64,000 bases of DNA from Methylococcales bacterium (GCA_030949405.1 JAUZSN010000002.1:2528553-2592552), one strand, 5' to 3'. Positions 16,517-29,300 are shown, numbered from the stretch's first letter. The notes: generated from the letters alone by a model not told the origin. Made by a program: numbers and translations.

Positions 16517-18463
16517 TTATGTTGACGCGTTAGATTGACTAACCAATAACTCACCTTCTCGTGCCAATAAAGTTAAGGTGATTTTTTGATCCTCAATAAC
16601 GACCTCTTCAGCCTCTATATTTTTAAAATCAGCTAAAATAGGTTGCATTAATTTTTTTAATGAAACCGTTACCGTATGCGTTAAATCACTGTTATTAAGA
16701 GCGGTTATAACGGTTTCATTTTCATACTGACGACCATAAACTAACAACCCTTTTGAGGCCACTAATAAAGAAATTCTCTCCCCTTTATAACTAGCAGGAT
16801 ACTCCCGACGAAAATGAATTAAGCGTCGATAAAATGAATGTAAATCCTTATCTTGCTCATCACCCCATATCATAGGCATACGTGATGCCTCGTGAACATC
16901 AACATCCCCCTGATGAACATCCCATTCTTGAGATAAGCCAACTTCTGTACCATAATAAATAATGGGAGGGGCTTTTTGCGTAAATTGACAAAGGGCGGCT
17001 AATTTCAAGCGACGAATATCCCCTTTAGCCGTCCACAAAAAACGGTTCATATCATGATTATCCAGAAAAGTCGGTAATAAAAAATCTTTATCGGGAAAAA
17101 ATAAATCATGTCCTGTTAAAAAATGTTCAAAACTTGGGGCATCAATTGAATTGAAAATAAAAAAGTTTCGCGCCTCATGTACCCAAATAAAATCCAATAC
17201 CCCATCTAAACGCCCTTGATATTGTGATAAAAAGGGAGAGGTTTCAGTGATTTCACCAATCGTTAACGCATTAGGTGAGGTACTTTTAATTAAGGTTCGA
17301 TAATCACTCCAAAATGTTGTAGTGACACCTTGTGCATGATCCATACGGAAACCATCAATACCGACATCATCTAACCAAAAACGCGCACTCTCTATCAAGT
17401 ACTCACGTGCAGCAGGCGAGTTAGTATTTATTTTAGGTAAGGTCGGCTCTGCAAAAAAAGCCTCATAATGATCAGGCCAATTAATAAAATGAAACCAATC
17501 ACGATAAGGACTATTTTCATCACTAATCGCCGATTGAAAATACTCTTGTTCGTTAGAAACATGATTGGGAACAAAATCTAAAATAATGTGCATTCCCAGT
17601 GCATGAACTTCAGAGACTAAGGCTTTCATCTCCTCCATCGTGCCTAAACGTGAATTAACCGCACGATAATCAATGACATCATAACCATGATGCGTATTAC
17701 TCGGATAACAAGGGGACAACCACAATGCGGTAACCCCAAGATCATATAAATAGGATAACTTATACCGTAATCCTGCTAACGTTCCTCCGAGTATATCCGC
17801 AAAAGATAAGGCTTTACCTTCCCCATATTCTGCAAAAGATTGATTAGGCCCTGGATGAAAACGATCTAAAAAAACTTGATAAAATATAGCCCCATGCGCC
17901 CATTCAGGGGTGGTTGTATTATCAACTTGATAAACGAATCGAGTCGCCCTTCCCATTTCTGTTACGGTGTGCCGTTCATAATGCTCTAAGCCTTTTCCTT
18001 CAGAAGAGCGTTCATTGAACATACTTTCAACATTATCATGATTATTACTGGCTGAACTATCGGCAAAATAAACTTTTTGTTCGGTTTCAGACCATGCAAA
18101 AATAAAATAAGAAACCCGTGTGCCATCAGGAAAAGCGGGTAATGTGGCTTCAAAGTGATGCAAATACCCCCACGCATCCGCATTCCAGCTTACATCCGAC
18201 AATTTCGCATCAATAAGTGTTCCTTTGATGCAGCTATAAAAACTTTCTTTATTTTTAGTCGTTTCAATAATAGGATCGCCATCGGTTGAATATACAACAT
18301 AAACTGAATCTGCTAATACTTTTGCTCCAACGGTAATATGTAGGGTAACGGCATCACCAGGTCGTGGATTTTGCGGTGTAATTCGATTAGAGTGATCGAC
18401 ACCGAGTTCGGCTTCGAGTATAAATTCTGCGGATTCATGATCTATATTTTTGTAACTTGACAT
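16517..18463 (-). CDS. GH13 alpha-glucan hydrolase (neopullulanase/cyclomaltodextrinase-like)
   Basis: 648 residues. An N-terminal beta-sandwich (about 15-175) precedes the catalytic barrel. The four GH13 regions are visible: DFVPNH, DGFRMDHAQG (nucleophile Asp), IGEITE (acid/base Glu) and FLDNHD (transition-state Asp). A C-terminal beta domain ends the protein. There is no signal peptide, so it should act in the cytoplasm on imported or stored maltodextrins/glycogen fragments. It lies 65 bp downstream of a frameshifted GPH-type sugar/cation symporter gene in the same orientation, a pairing that suggests oligosaccharide uptake and cleavage; a link to the adjacent biosynthetic cluster is not supported by its enzymology. 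Confidence 0.9.
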   Translation of the reverse strand: MSSYKNIDHESAEFILEAELGVDHSNRITPQNPRPGDAVTLHITVGAKVLADSVYVVYSTDGDPIIETTKNKESFYSCIKGTLIDAKLSDVSWNADAWGYLHHFEATLPAFPDGTRVSYFIFAWSETEQKVYFADSSASNNHDNVESMFNERSSEGKGLEHYERHTVTEMGRATRFVYQVDNTTTPEWAHGAIFYQVFLDRFHPGPNQSFAEYGEGKALSFADILGGTLAGLRYKLSYLYDLGVTALWLSPCYPSNTHHGYDVIDYRAVNSRLGTMEEMKALVSEVHALGMHIILDFVPNHVSNEQEYFQSAISDENSPYRDWFHFINWPDHYEAFFAEPTLPKINTNSPAAREYLIESARFWLDDVGIDGFRMDHAQGVTTTFWSDYRTLIKSTSPNALTIGEITETSPFLSQYQGRLDGVLDFIWVHEARNFFIFNSIDAPSFEHFLTGHDLFFPDKDFLLPTFLDNHDMNRFLWTAKGDIRRLKLAALCQFTQKAPPIIYYGTEVGLSQEWDVHQGDVDVHEASRMPMIWGDEQDKDLHSFYRRLIHFRREYPASYKGERISLLVASKGLLVYGRQYENETVITALNNSDLTHTVTVSLKKLMQPILADFKNIEAEEVVIEDQKITLTLLAREGELLVSQSNAST

Positions 18464-18528
18464 ACTGTGTTTATATTTATAGTTATTTAATTATAGCGAA
18501 TGCTATTAAGTGTTATTCAAGCTTATGT

Positions 18529-19998
18529 TTATTTAATATTTCCGTTAAAATTTTTATCCGCTAATTGTTTTAATATCATGGCATGTCTTTCATGGGTTAA
18601 ATCATAATGACTACAACACCAATAGGAAGCAATCGTAAAGATAATAATAAAAAAACTATAAAAAAATCCCAGTTGAAAGACCGTACTTACATCAATATCG
18701 GTTACTTTTACATTTTCACCACTTGGGAAATGAATCATATCAAGGATAATACCCGCTGCCAATGTTCCTAATCCATCAGAACATTTACTTGCAAAAGAAC
18801 TCGCACCAAAAAAAGTCCCTCTTCATGTTTTTTCGTCGTCAATGCATGTTCGTCCGCAATATCGGCTAACATAGAACCAAAACTAACCGCAATTTGTACT
18901 AAAAATAATCCTTCAAAAAATCGAAAGTACATTAATAACCAAATTACTTCATCCGTTCCATTGTTTGGAAACCAACCCAGTAAGCGTAATCCTGTTGGTA
19001 AAATTAAAAATATAACCCAAATAACAAGACCATAAAGAACCGTTTCTTTTTTTTCCAAAACTTGATGAATGCGAGCGGTAAGAAAAACACCTGAAAAAAT
19101 ACCTAAAAAGATAATGCTGGATACAATTCCTATTTCAGACGCCGTTAATTCCCAAAAAAAACTCATCATAAAAAAACTAAGATTATTCATAATGCCGATC
19201 ATGACATAAGAAATAATAAGGCTCAGTACTAACCAGCGAAAAGAATGGTTTTCTAAAGCAACGTTTAATTTATAAAAATTACACTTAAAAATTTCTTGAA
19301 TAGAGGCCGACCTTTTAACAGGGGATGGAACCGACTTTAAATAAGCAATTTCATTTCTTGTTCCCCAAACTGAAATAAGAATACTCACCATCATAAATAC
19401 GCCAATAAAAAAGGCAAACGGTGAATAGGCCGCAGGATTCATTTGTCCATCAGGAAATTCAAGGGTTGGACTAAAAAACAGTTGAAACCCTAAGATTAAA
19501 ATAATGAGTATCCCAATATTAGAAAAAACATAACGAAAACTCACTAACTGTGTTCGCTCACTGGTATCATTACTCAGTTCAGCCCCTAACGACAAATAAG
19601 GGACTTGAAAAAAAGTCATCGCTAATCGGGTTAATATGGCAAAAAAAAGTTAACCATATCGCTAAAAAAAAATCTGAACCCACCAAAAAGTCGGGCGGTG
19701 AAAATAAACAATAAAAAGCAATAGCAAGCGGTACGGCTGAAAACAGCATAAAAGGGTGCCGCCGCCCCCATTGAGAATGCCATTGGTCGGAAAGAGTGCC
19801 TACCCAAATATCGCTAAACGCATCAAAAATTAAGGCGATAAATAAAGCAATTCCTGTGTAATAACCGGGTATACCTAATAATTGAGTGTAAAAAAAAAGT
19901 ACAAAAAGGCTGAAAGAAAGCGTAAACATACCTTCTGAAATTTGTCCGATACCGAAAAATAGTTTAGTTGGTAAGGATATGGAATGTGATGATGACAT
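18529..19998 (-). pseudogene. GPH/MFS transporter gene with two homopolymer frameshifts
   Basis: The three open pieces (19579-19998, 18768-19619, 18529-18762) join into one 489-residue, 12-helix transporter of the glycoside-pentoside-hexuronide:cation symporter group (FFGIGQISEGMF, IFDAFSDIWVGTLSD, WGRRHPFM, TFFQVPYLSLGAELSND). The first break is in an eight-A run (plus strand) at about 19641-19648, where one base fewer restores WLTFFAILTRLAMTFFQVP. The second is a seven-A run near 18812, where one base more restores GLFFGASSFASK. Start ATG at 19998 follows GAGAGAG; an upstream TTG at 20016 is less likely. It may export the cluster product or import sugars for the GH13 enzyme. Both breaks are in homopolymers, so sequencing error is a serious alternative to gene decay. 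Confidence 0.8.
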
Positions 19999-20012
19999 TG
20001 TTACTCTCTCTA

Positions 20013-21627
20013 TCAAGGTTCTGTTGCAGTAAACTTTTTATCATCATCATAACAAATATATTGTGCCGCACAACGACCTGATGATGCAGTTGTAATTAAC
20101 CCCCCCCCCCCGTGAATCCATTGACCTGCCATATAAAAATTCTTAAGTCCTGGTAAAACAGGCCCTGATTTTTTCACTTCCGCTTCAAGAGGTTCAACCG
20201 CATCAGAAAAAGGTATCCAGCCTAATAATGACCCCCCCATTGAGCCAATATATCGCGTAACCGTTAAAGGTGTAGAAACATTAGTCATTTCAATTTTATC
20301 AACACTTTCAGGGAATAGTAGATTAAACCGTTGGGTAAAAATCTCCGCGACTTTTTTTCTTTGCATCCTTATAAGCCCGACTTCTCTTTCGAGCCACATG
20401 GGTTTTAAGAGACTTCGGGTCATTATCTATTCTATCCAGATTTTCCCAAAATTTATAGTCACATAAGCAGGTCATAAAAACTAATGACTTTCCTTTAGGT
20501 GCAAGCCCTTTAAACATGTTACTCCGAACTTGAATTGAAAAACTATTATCTATAATCCCTGGTAGAGCAGCGACTTCCTCATCATTAAAAAAATAGGTTG
20601 TACAATGTATCTCATCACTTAAATCAATATCAACGCCAATAAACATTGACATGATTCCTTCAAAAACAATACCTTCCGGATCATTAACCGCTTTTTCGTA
20701 AAGCGCTTCAAAAACAGGCGAGGTATAACGATCATCCAGTAAATGTTTCAGTGTTTGATAGCCATCCATGGTTGAAACAATATGATCCGCATGAAAAAAC
20801 TCATTATTTGAATTCGATATACCGACCGCTTGATTATCTGTCACCAAAATTTTTGAAATTTTTTGTTCATAAACAATTTCCCCGCCTAACTCTTGATAAC
20901 GCTGAGCAATTAACTCTGAAATGCCTAATGAGCCTATTTCAGGACAGCCTGCCACTTTACGACCTGAAAAAGCAATATTGGTAATAAAAGGTAGCATTGG
21001 AAGGGTATCATGACTTAAATACAAAATATATTTCATCGCTTGACGAATAACCGGTGATTGAAATTCATCCGCAAAATCAGCCATTTTCGTTCCCCCTGTA
21101 CGCATAAAAAGTTTTATGAAGGGTAACAATTTCCAGGTTTGTTGAATCTTTTCAAGTAACGACAATAACCCATCAGGTTTTAAAACCATATAGGCATAAA
21201 CATCGACAAACTTCATAAACTTTTTTAATGCGGCACAAAACTCGGCAATAGGCTTTTCATCAATCGGCGAAATAGCCAATAAATGCTGTTGCAAGCGATC
21301 GGGGTCAACATAAAAATTAACCCGCGTACCCTCATCACAAACGACACTATTAAATAAATCAAAATGTTGAATTTTTTGATTTTGCAACGCGCCTAATTCA
21401 CGCCAAATTTGAGTAAATTTTTCACTTTCATCGCCACAACCTGCCATCCAACCGATGCAATAATCACAGCGATAATCTTTAATATCCCATGTTGTACAGC
21501 ACCCCCCAGGTAGATCGTGCATTTCAAAAATTCGGGTTTGATAACCATTCATCTGTAAATAACAGCCTGTGGCTAATCCTGAGATTCCTGCCCCGATAAT
21601 AATGGCGGTTTTTTTATCTGTTGTCAT
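20013..21627 (-). pseudogene. Phytoene-desaturase-like flavoprotein (PTM cyclase-like), one homopolymer frameshift
   Basis: About 537 residues if repaired. The N-terminus has the FAD-binding GAGISGLATGCYLQMNGY and PGGCCTTWDIKDYRCDYCIGW. The two open pieces are 20323-21627 and 20013-20423. They join at about 20346-20352, where a seven-A run (coding strand) with one A removed gives DAKKKVAEIFTQRFNLLFPE, matching the intact paralogue at 21674 through to its C-terminus (LPGLKNFYMAGQWIHGGGGLITTASSGR). It belongs to the CrtI/CrtH/retinol-saturase family; in PTM clusters such proteins reductively cyclise polyene chains. A 12-G run encodes the GGGG of the C-terminal FAD motif. 45 bp downstream of its paralogue and 14 bp upstream of the transporter ATG. 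Confidence 0.82.
20100..20111. repeat. 12-nt poly-C/poly-G tract inside flavoprotein gene
   Basis: Twelve consecutive C on the plus strand encode HGGGGL on the minus strand, where the intact paralogue has TTGGL. In its present length it is in frame. Runs of this size are prone to slipped-strand change of length. Confidence 0.9.
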
Positions 21628-21673
21628 ACGTTTATTAAAATATCATCAAATCAAAACAATTCAATTGAAAAAA

Positions 21674-23302
21674 TTATAGAGATTCTGTCGGCAAAGAAGC
21701 CACAAAGTCTTTATTATCATCTTTACAAATAAATTGGGTTACATGCCGTCCTGCGGCTGCAGCACGAATTAAGCCTCCTGTAGTCGCCCAAACCCCTGAA
21801 AGATAAAAGTTTTCAAGACCTGGTAATCCTACCCCATTTTTTTTCACTTCTTCCTCCAAAGTTTCGCCACCATCAACAAAGGGTTGCCATCCTAAGACCG
21901 TGCCATTGTAATTGCCTGTATATCTAACCTGCGTCATCGGAGTTGATGTATCCATGCAATCAATAGAGTCTTTTAACCCAGGGTGTTTTTTATCTAAATA
22001 ATCAATTAAAAACCGAGAAACGTCTTTTTTAGTGGAATGATAGGCTTTGCTTCGCTTGACATGCTTAGTGTAATACGTTTTATCCTTACGCTGCACTTCT
22101 CTTGATTCTGAACGATCTTCATTAAGCACGCGCCAAGGGTCTATATCACAAAAATAGGTGATATATAATACCGATTGCCCCTCAGGAACAAGTTCTGGAT
22201 AATAATCACTGCGTAATTGCACATTAATACTAGGATGGGTAATTCCAACTAACTGTTTACACTCATCTTCTGATAATAAATGTGAGCTACAACGATCAAA
22301 TTCCGACCATGCTTTATTTAACCCTAAAAACAAAATGAAATAACCCGGAAAAATCATTTCCTTTTCATTAATGGTTTTGGAATAAAGACGCTCATAGGTT
22401 TCACTTAAATACTGCCCTTTTAACATTTTATAATACGTCGTATAGCCATCACAGGCGGAAACAATAATATCGGCAAATTCTTGGCTACCATCGGCAAACG
22501 CAACCCCAATAGCCTTATCATTTTCAACTAAAATCGTTTCAACTTTTTTATTGTAATGAATTTTCCCTGCCAACGACTCATAACGCGCTGCAATTGAATT
22601 GGCTAACCCTAAAGATCCATGTTCAGGCACACCTGCCGACGCATTCGCATGACTGGCTAAGTTAAAATAAAACGGTAACACAGGAAAATTAGGCATTTTC
22701 TCAAAGAAAATGAAATTAAAGGCTTCGCGTAAAAAAGGATCTTGACATTGTGCTGAAAAGTCGGTCATCAACATAGAAATTGATTTCCGAATGACATTGA
22801 AATACGGTAAAAATTTTGCCATCATTAGCGATCTTTCCCAAAACCCCATAAGACCGACTGGTTTTAAAAAAGGATAAACCGCCAAGCATTTTTGAAACTT
22901 CCGAATGCCCTCACAAAACTCTTTAATAATTTTTTCATCCTTAGGGGCAACCTCCATTAAATGGCTGTAAAGTTTATCAGGGTTAGAATAAAAATGAATT
23001 TTGCGCCCATCAGGATGCTCTATGGTATTAAAAATTTCAAAATTTCTAATTTCCTTCCCTTGAATGGCTCCAAGTTCTAACCATATTTGGTGCATTTCAT
23101 TACCCGGTCCACTGCCTAATAACCAGCTAATACAACAATCAAAGGTATATTTTTTACGACGTTCCCACGCCGTACAACACCCCCCAGGAATTTCATGCAT
23201 CTCAAAAATTTCACTCTCATAACCATTCATTTGCGCATAACAGCCCGTGGATAATCCCCCTAGCCCTCCACCAATAATAAGCACTTTTTTTCGTGATGAC
23301 AT
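21674..23302 (-). CDS. Phytoene-desaturase-like FAD oxidoreductase (PTM cyclase-like)
   Basis: 542 residues from the ATG at 23302, which follows AGGTG by 6 nt; that ribosome site overlaps the PKS-NRPS stop. A Rossmann FAD motif (VLIIGGGLGGLSTGCYAQMNGY) and PGGCCTAWERRKKYTFDCCISW open the protein, and a C-terminal FAD motif (LPGLENFYLSGVWATTGGLIRAAAAGRH) closes it. The family includes carotenoid desaturases and isomerases, but no carotenoid genes (crtB, crtE) are nearby. Directly downstream of an ornithine-type PKS-NRPS, the better reading is a PTM-type cyclase (OX/IkaB/FtdB-like), which reduces the tetramate polyene and forms carbocycles. It shares the operon with its frameshifted paralogue. 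Confidence 0.85.
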   Translation of the reverse strand: MSSRKKVLIIGGGLGGLSTGCYAQMNGYESEIFEMHEIPGGCCTAWERRKKYTFDCCISWLLGSGPGNEMHQIWLELGAIQGKEIRNFEIFNTIEHPDGRKIHFYSNPDKLYSHLMEVAPKDEKIIKEFCEGIRKFQKCLAVYPFLKPVGLMGFWERSLMMAKFLPYFNVIRKSISMLMTDFSAQCQDPFLREAFNFIFFEKMPNFPVLPFYFNLASHANASAGVPEHGSLGLANSIAARYESLAGKIHYNKKVETILVENDKAIGVAFADGSQEFADIIVSACDGYTTYYKMLKGQYLSETYERLYSKTINEKEMIFPGYFILFLGLNKAWSEFDRCSSHLLSEDECKQLVGITHPSINVQLRSDYYPELVPEGQSVLYITYFCDIDPWRVLNEDRSESREVQRKDKTYYTKHVKRSKAYHSTKKDVSRFLIDYLDKKHPGLKDSIDCMDTSTPMTQVRYTGNYNGTVLGWQPFVDGGETLEEEVKKNGVGLPGLENFYLSGVWATTGGLIRAAAAGRHVTQFICKDDNKDFVASLPTESL

Positions 23303-23311
23303 GGTTTTCAC

Positions 23312-26300
23312 CTATATTTTTTTCAAAATAGTTTGAATTAAATCCGCATGAATTTTAGCATTTTCACCTAATAGCATATCTTCATGACGACCTGTACCCA
23401 CATAAAGTTCTGTTTGCGTCTTTGAACTGCCTTCCCAACTTTTAAGTTTATTTTCACGATGAGGATCGGCATCATTATTTTCAACAATATAATGCACGGC
23501 CGCATTGGTTAATTGTAGATTTTTTTGTTGATAACTAAAATCAATATAGTTATTCGCCTGTGCCATCGTGTGTTCTTCAACTTTATCAGACCCTGTATGC
23601 TTTTTAAAATGTTCACGTAATTCCATTTTAAAATCGGTCAATAATTCATCCGAAATTGTTAAATCATCGACAATTCGATAAGAGTCCATAATAATAATGT
23701 CACTGACTTGACGACCTTGTTTTTCTAGCTCTACGCCAACTTCAAAAGCAAGATTTCCACCTAAAGAATAACCAAATAATTTAATATCACCCTGTGGCTG
23801 TAATCCTGAAATTAACGACGCATACTGGCTGATTTTATCCTCATCTGTTAAGTAATTAAAAGATAATAATGAGTGGGGCGGTAAGTGGGCTGCCAGCGTT
23901 TCATAAACAATACTATAGCCCCCCGCTGGTGGAAAGCTAAATAAATACTGGGGATTATTAGGCTGTTCATTGTAACAAATATAAGGTAACGCCCCTTCAA
24001 TTTTACCTGTAATCACTTCTTCGACTGTTTTTGACATCCCTGCTAATGTTGAAAGCTTAAACAGTTGATTAACGGTGATTTTAATATTAAAAACATCCTG
24101 AATTTGAATCATTAATTCAATTAAATACAGTGAATTTCCGCCTAATTCAAAGAAATCATCATAAACCCCCACAGATTGTGTTCCTAGCATTTTCCCCCAA
24201 ATTTCAGCCATTTTAATTTCATACAAGGTTTCGGGGGCTTGAAAATTAGATGAACTAATTCGCTGTGGTTTAGGAAGGGCATTTAAATTAACTTTACCGT
24301 TATCAAGTTCAGGTAATTTATCAATTTGTTGAAAAAATTCAGGCATCATATAGCTTGGTAAATGTTCTGCAATATGACGCTGTAAATTATTTTCATCAAC
24401 CGTTGTATCCGCCATCACTTGATAATAAGCACACAAACACGGCTCTTGTGTTGCGTTATTTTGAATAACGATAACCGCTTGTTCAATATTTTGATAAGCT
24501 AACACCGTATTTTCAATTTCACTGAGTTCAATTCGATGCCCTCGGACCTTGACTTGCGTATCTTTACGTCCTAAAAAATGCAATTGACCTTGCTCATCCC
24601 ATTTAACAATATCCCCTGTTTTATAAAGATATTGCTCCGATTCACGGTTAAATGGATCAGGAATAAATAAAGCCTCTGTTTGCTCACTCTCATTCACATA
24701 CCCCTTACAAACGCCCGATCCCCCGATATAAAGTTCACCGACGATCCCCACAGGAACAGGGTTTAACGTATTATCTAAAACATAAACAGTATTATTTTCA
24801 AACGGGCGACCAATAGGGATACCCTCACTTAAATCATGTAGTGATGCAATTGAATCGGTGGTGACTTCAAAAAAAGTACTATCAATCGTAGTTTCAGAGG
24901 TTCCATAAGAGTTAAATATTCGAGCATCGGTCACGGTTAGCAACGCGTGATAATCTTCTAATGTCCAACGTTCTGAAGCGATAACCAGCATTTTGAATGG
25001 AAGTTTTTTACCTTTTTGTTGCGCATAACTCACCAGTTTACGAATAACAGTTGGAACAAATTCAGCAAAATCGACTTGATTAGTCTCAATAGTTTCCAAT
25101 AGCAACGGCATATTTAATACGCTATTACGCGGACAAAGTTGCAGCGTTTTACCATTACTCAACGCTCGAATCCAATCACCACAAAAAACATCAAAACTAA
25201 TATGCGCCATTTGCAGATGGACGTGCGTGTTTTCAAGTGTATATTGATTTTTCCACGCGGTTGCCATCGTCGCAATATTTTCTTGGGTCACCAAGACCGC
25301 TTTAGGGCGACCTGTTGATCCCGATGTAAAAACAATATAAGCCCCTTGCTCTGGACTAAGCGTTAGATTGAGATTCTCCTTGGAATGATCGGAGCCTAGT
25401 TCATCAACAGCATAGGCTTTAATTTCCAAGGTTGAGGTATCAACCGCATGACTTGCTTTTAATAAACAGCTCGTTGCAGAAATTTCAAGCATCTGCTTTA
25501 AACGCTCTATCGGTAAATCACCGTCTAAAACAAGATAACTTGCCCCTACTTTTAAACAAGCAAGTAAAGCGATTATTAATTTAGGCGATTTTTTCAGATA
25601 TAAGCCAACAACATCACCGTGATTAACCCCTTCCGCTTTGAGCGCGTGAGCCATTTGATTCGCATCAGCATTCAGTTGAGCATACGTTATCCCGTCACTT
25701 TCGCCTGAATCATTCGTCATTTGAACAGCCATTTGATTAGCCGCTGTTTGAGCAATGCCTTCAATGGTTTGATGAACAGAAATAAAATTTTGTCTATCTA
25801 TTGGAGCGGCTTGCGTCTCAACCCCAGACCATTGTTTTAATAAGGTTTGTTCATTAGGCGTGGGTAAATGATAAGTGGATACTGCCGTTTGAGGCGTTGC
25901 AACGGCTTGCTTAGCAATTTCTAAGAAATGCTCCGCCATACGAACAATGGTTGATTCAACAAATAAATCGGTGTTGTATTTAAACGTAGCATAGTAAACC
26001 CCTTTTTCTTCATAAACCGATAAGGTTATATCAAATTGACCTTCTTCCTCGGGCATTTGCAATAATTGCATAGGAAAACCATCATAATGCGCAACATTAT
26101 TTTCATCAATATGAGTCCGATCAACTTGATGATTGAGTAATACAAACATCACTTGAAATATTGCCGTACGACTGGGGTCATGTTCTATTTCTAAACGATC
26201 AACTAATAATGAAAATGGAAACTCTTGATTTTCCAACCCCATTAAAGTGGTTTCACGAACGTCTTTAAGTAAGGTAACAAAATTTGGGTTTTGATCAAAA

Positions 26301-29300
26301 TTAACCCATAAAGGCAATGGGTTCACAAAGTAACCATAAACCTCTGCAAACTCTGCCTGTGTCCGTCCTGCAACAGGACTACCAATAATAATGTCATTTT
26401 GCTGCGTGTACTTGTGCATCAATGTGTAATAAAGACTCAACAAGGCCATAAACATAGTGGCCCCTTCATTTCTAGCAAGCGTTTGTAGCTGTTTTGTTAA
26501 GTCTGCATTAATTTCAAAATTATAAGAGGCCCCATTATTGGTCATGACTAACGGGCGTTTTTTATCCGTTTCTAAGGCCAATTGAGGAATATTTTCAGGT
26601 AAACGATTACGCCAAAATTTATAGAGTCCTGACCCTCGAATACTATTAATTAAACGCGATTCCCATTCGACAAAATCACGATAACTGGCCTTAGGTCGTT
26701 CAATTTTGATAGTCTCTTCTTTGAGATAGCGAGCATATAAATCTTGCATCTCATTTAAAAATTTATAATTTGACCACGCGTCAGAAACGATATGATAAAT
26801 CGTAATCGCAAAATAATAACTGTCTTCGGCTTGACGATAAAGTCGAATACGTAACAATGAATCATTTTCTAAATCAAAAGGATGTTGATTATCTTCAATC
26901 ACCTGTTGACGAATACTTTCCCAATCTTGATTGGCCACATCAACTACGGTAAATTCAAAAGGTCGATGCGCATAGATACGTTGTACGGGCTCACCCTCCA
27001 CCACATAAAAATTTGCGCGTAACCCTGGATGACGTTGTACCACCCCGTTTATGGCTTTATCTAATATATCCAGTTTTAAGACAGATGGAATATGCATCAC
27101 GCCACCAATGTTATAAGCCGCACTGAGAGGATTAAGCTGATGGGTAAACCAAATCGCTTTTTGCCCAAAAGATAAAGGGTATTCATCTTCAATTTCAGCA
27201 TTACAACTCGTTGCGTTCGTACACAAACAATTATCATCAGTCTCTACCCCTACATCAAGACTCACTTCGTTTGCTATCGCTTTCGTTTTTGATGCCGCTA
27301 ATAAAATTATTTTTTCATTCAATTCTGCGGCTAACTGAGTAATATTTAAATTTCCCAATAACTTCACGACACTTAACCGTTCTCCAAAATGTCCTAACAA
27401 GCGATTATTTAATTCCACCCCCATAATAGAGTCGATCCCTAAAGCAACTAAGGTATCGGTTGCATTTAAATTCGCTATATCTGTACGTAGAATGGTAGCC
27501 ACTAAGGTTTTGAACTCAGTTTCAACTAAATTTTTTCGCTCATTGGCTTCACAGTTTAAATAGCACGATAAAAAATCACCCGCATCTTCATCCCTCTCAT
27601 CTTTGGTAACCAATTCTTTAAAGAGATGCGGTTTTTTAGGGTACCACGCCAACACTTTATTCCATTGAGCATCACAAACCGATAACTGGGGATTAGGCAG
27701 CGTTAAAATTCGCTCTAATACTTTAATGCCCGCATCGGGTAAAATGGGGGGCATTCCTCGTTGTTCTTTATAATGATGCCCTAAGCCCAATTCTTTAATC
27801 ATCCCAATGGCCCAAGGCCCCCAATTAATACTCAATGCAGGTAAGCCTTGACTACAACGGTAATGAGCGAGTGCATCTAAAAAACTATTCGCACTGGCAT
27901 AATTGACTTGTCCTGCGGTTGTGACTTGAGCGGCAATGGATGAAAACAAAACAAAATAATCTAAGGGGGCTTTCTTTAAACACTGATGTAACGTCAGTGC
28001 GCCAATTGTTTTCGTATCATAAACTTCATCAAAATCATCGGTTTCCATGGCAGAAATCAAAGTATCTTTAACCACCCCTGTACAAAAGAAAACGCCCCGT
28101 ATAGGCGGGTAACCTCGTTGAGCAAAATCATCAAAATAATAGCGTAGCTCGCGATCTTGAGTCACATCAATATCCGCTAAAATAACCTCAGCCCCCATCG
28201 CCTCCAATTCCTTAATGAACTTAATCCGTTCATACAAACGATGATCGCTATCAATATGCTGCCACGTTTCCCGTTTTGGAAATGCACTGCGCGTAATTAA
28301 TAATAAGCGTCGTGCGCCACGGTGAATTAAAAGCTTACAAACTAAATGTCCAATTGCACCAAATCCACCTGCGACTAAATAACACGCATCTGTTTTCAAA
28401 TGAACAGGAAAAGGACGTTTTAACGTTTCAGGGGCCACTAAACGATTGCTATAACGTCGCTGTTGTCGATAACTAATTTCTTCTTCGCTATCAAGCCCTA
28501 ACTCTAATATGACATTGTCACTATTTGATTCAGAATCCAAATCAATATGCGCACCCCAGTTTTCACACAGTTCATGTTGCGCTAAAACACGGCTAATACC
28601 AATCATAGAGGCGGCAATAGCATTTAAATTCTCAGCATCTTCGGTAACAACGTGTCCATTGCTACTTAGGATCCAAAGTTTGCCTTTAATTTCAGTTTCT
28701 ACAATAACTTTTGATAATAATAACAAGGAGTGTAAACGCATTTTTTTCAGTTGTTCAAGTTCTCTTGCACCCATTTCATCAAATGAAGGGGTCGCGTCTA
28801 AACCTAAACAATGAATAATGCCACTATCTGCACCATACTGTTGATAAAAATCGTGTACACATTGGCCTAGTTGCGAAAAATTATTAGTCCGTAAACTAGC
28901 CCGATTAAAATCCGTTGCCATGCTATAAGCTTGAGCGGAATTAACCAAACAAACTGCCGAGCCTTTGCCCCGTAGTTTTTCAGTTAATGTTTCAGCAATG
29001 CCTCCGTCATCCGCAAAAATTAAATAGGCTTTCTTCAAAGCCAGCGTATTAATTTCTCCTAGCTCTTGTTCCATCCATTGGGTTTGATATAACCAACTAT
29101 CAATCGTGTTCGTATTCATTCCCCCCGCAACGGAATCCACGGCTTGTGCATTAAATCCCTTTAAGACCCCTAAAACCTCACCTTGGTCATTACATAAACT
29201 TAAGTTACCAATAATCTTTTCTTCATCACGCGAAATGATTTCAGTTAAACACCAAAATTGATCGCCTATTTCTGCATTAATATTAATTTCGTTAATGGCA

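Noticed and set aside
20013-23302. Carotenoid biosynthesis genes (crtI/crtH)
   Set aside because: The flavoproteins are CrtI-like, but no phytoene synthase, GGPP synthase or cyclase gene is near, and they sit 10 bp or less behind an ornithine-type PKS-NRPS, where PTM cyclases fit better.
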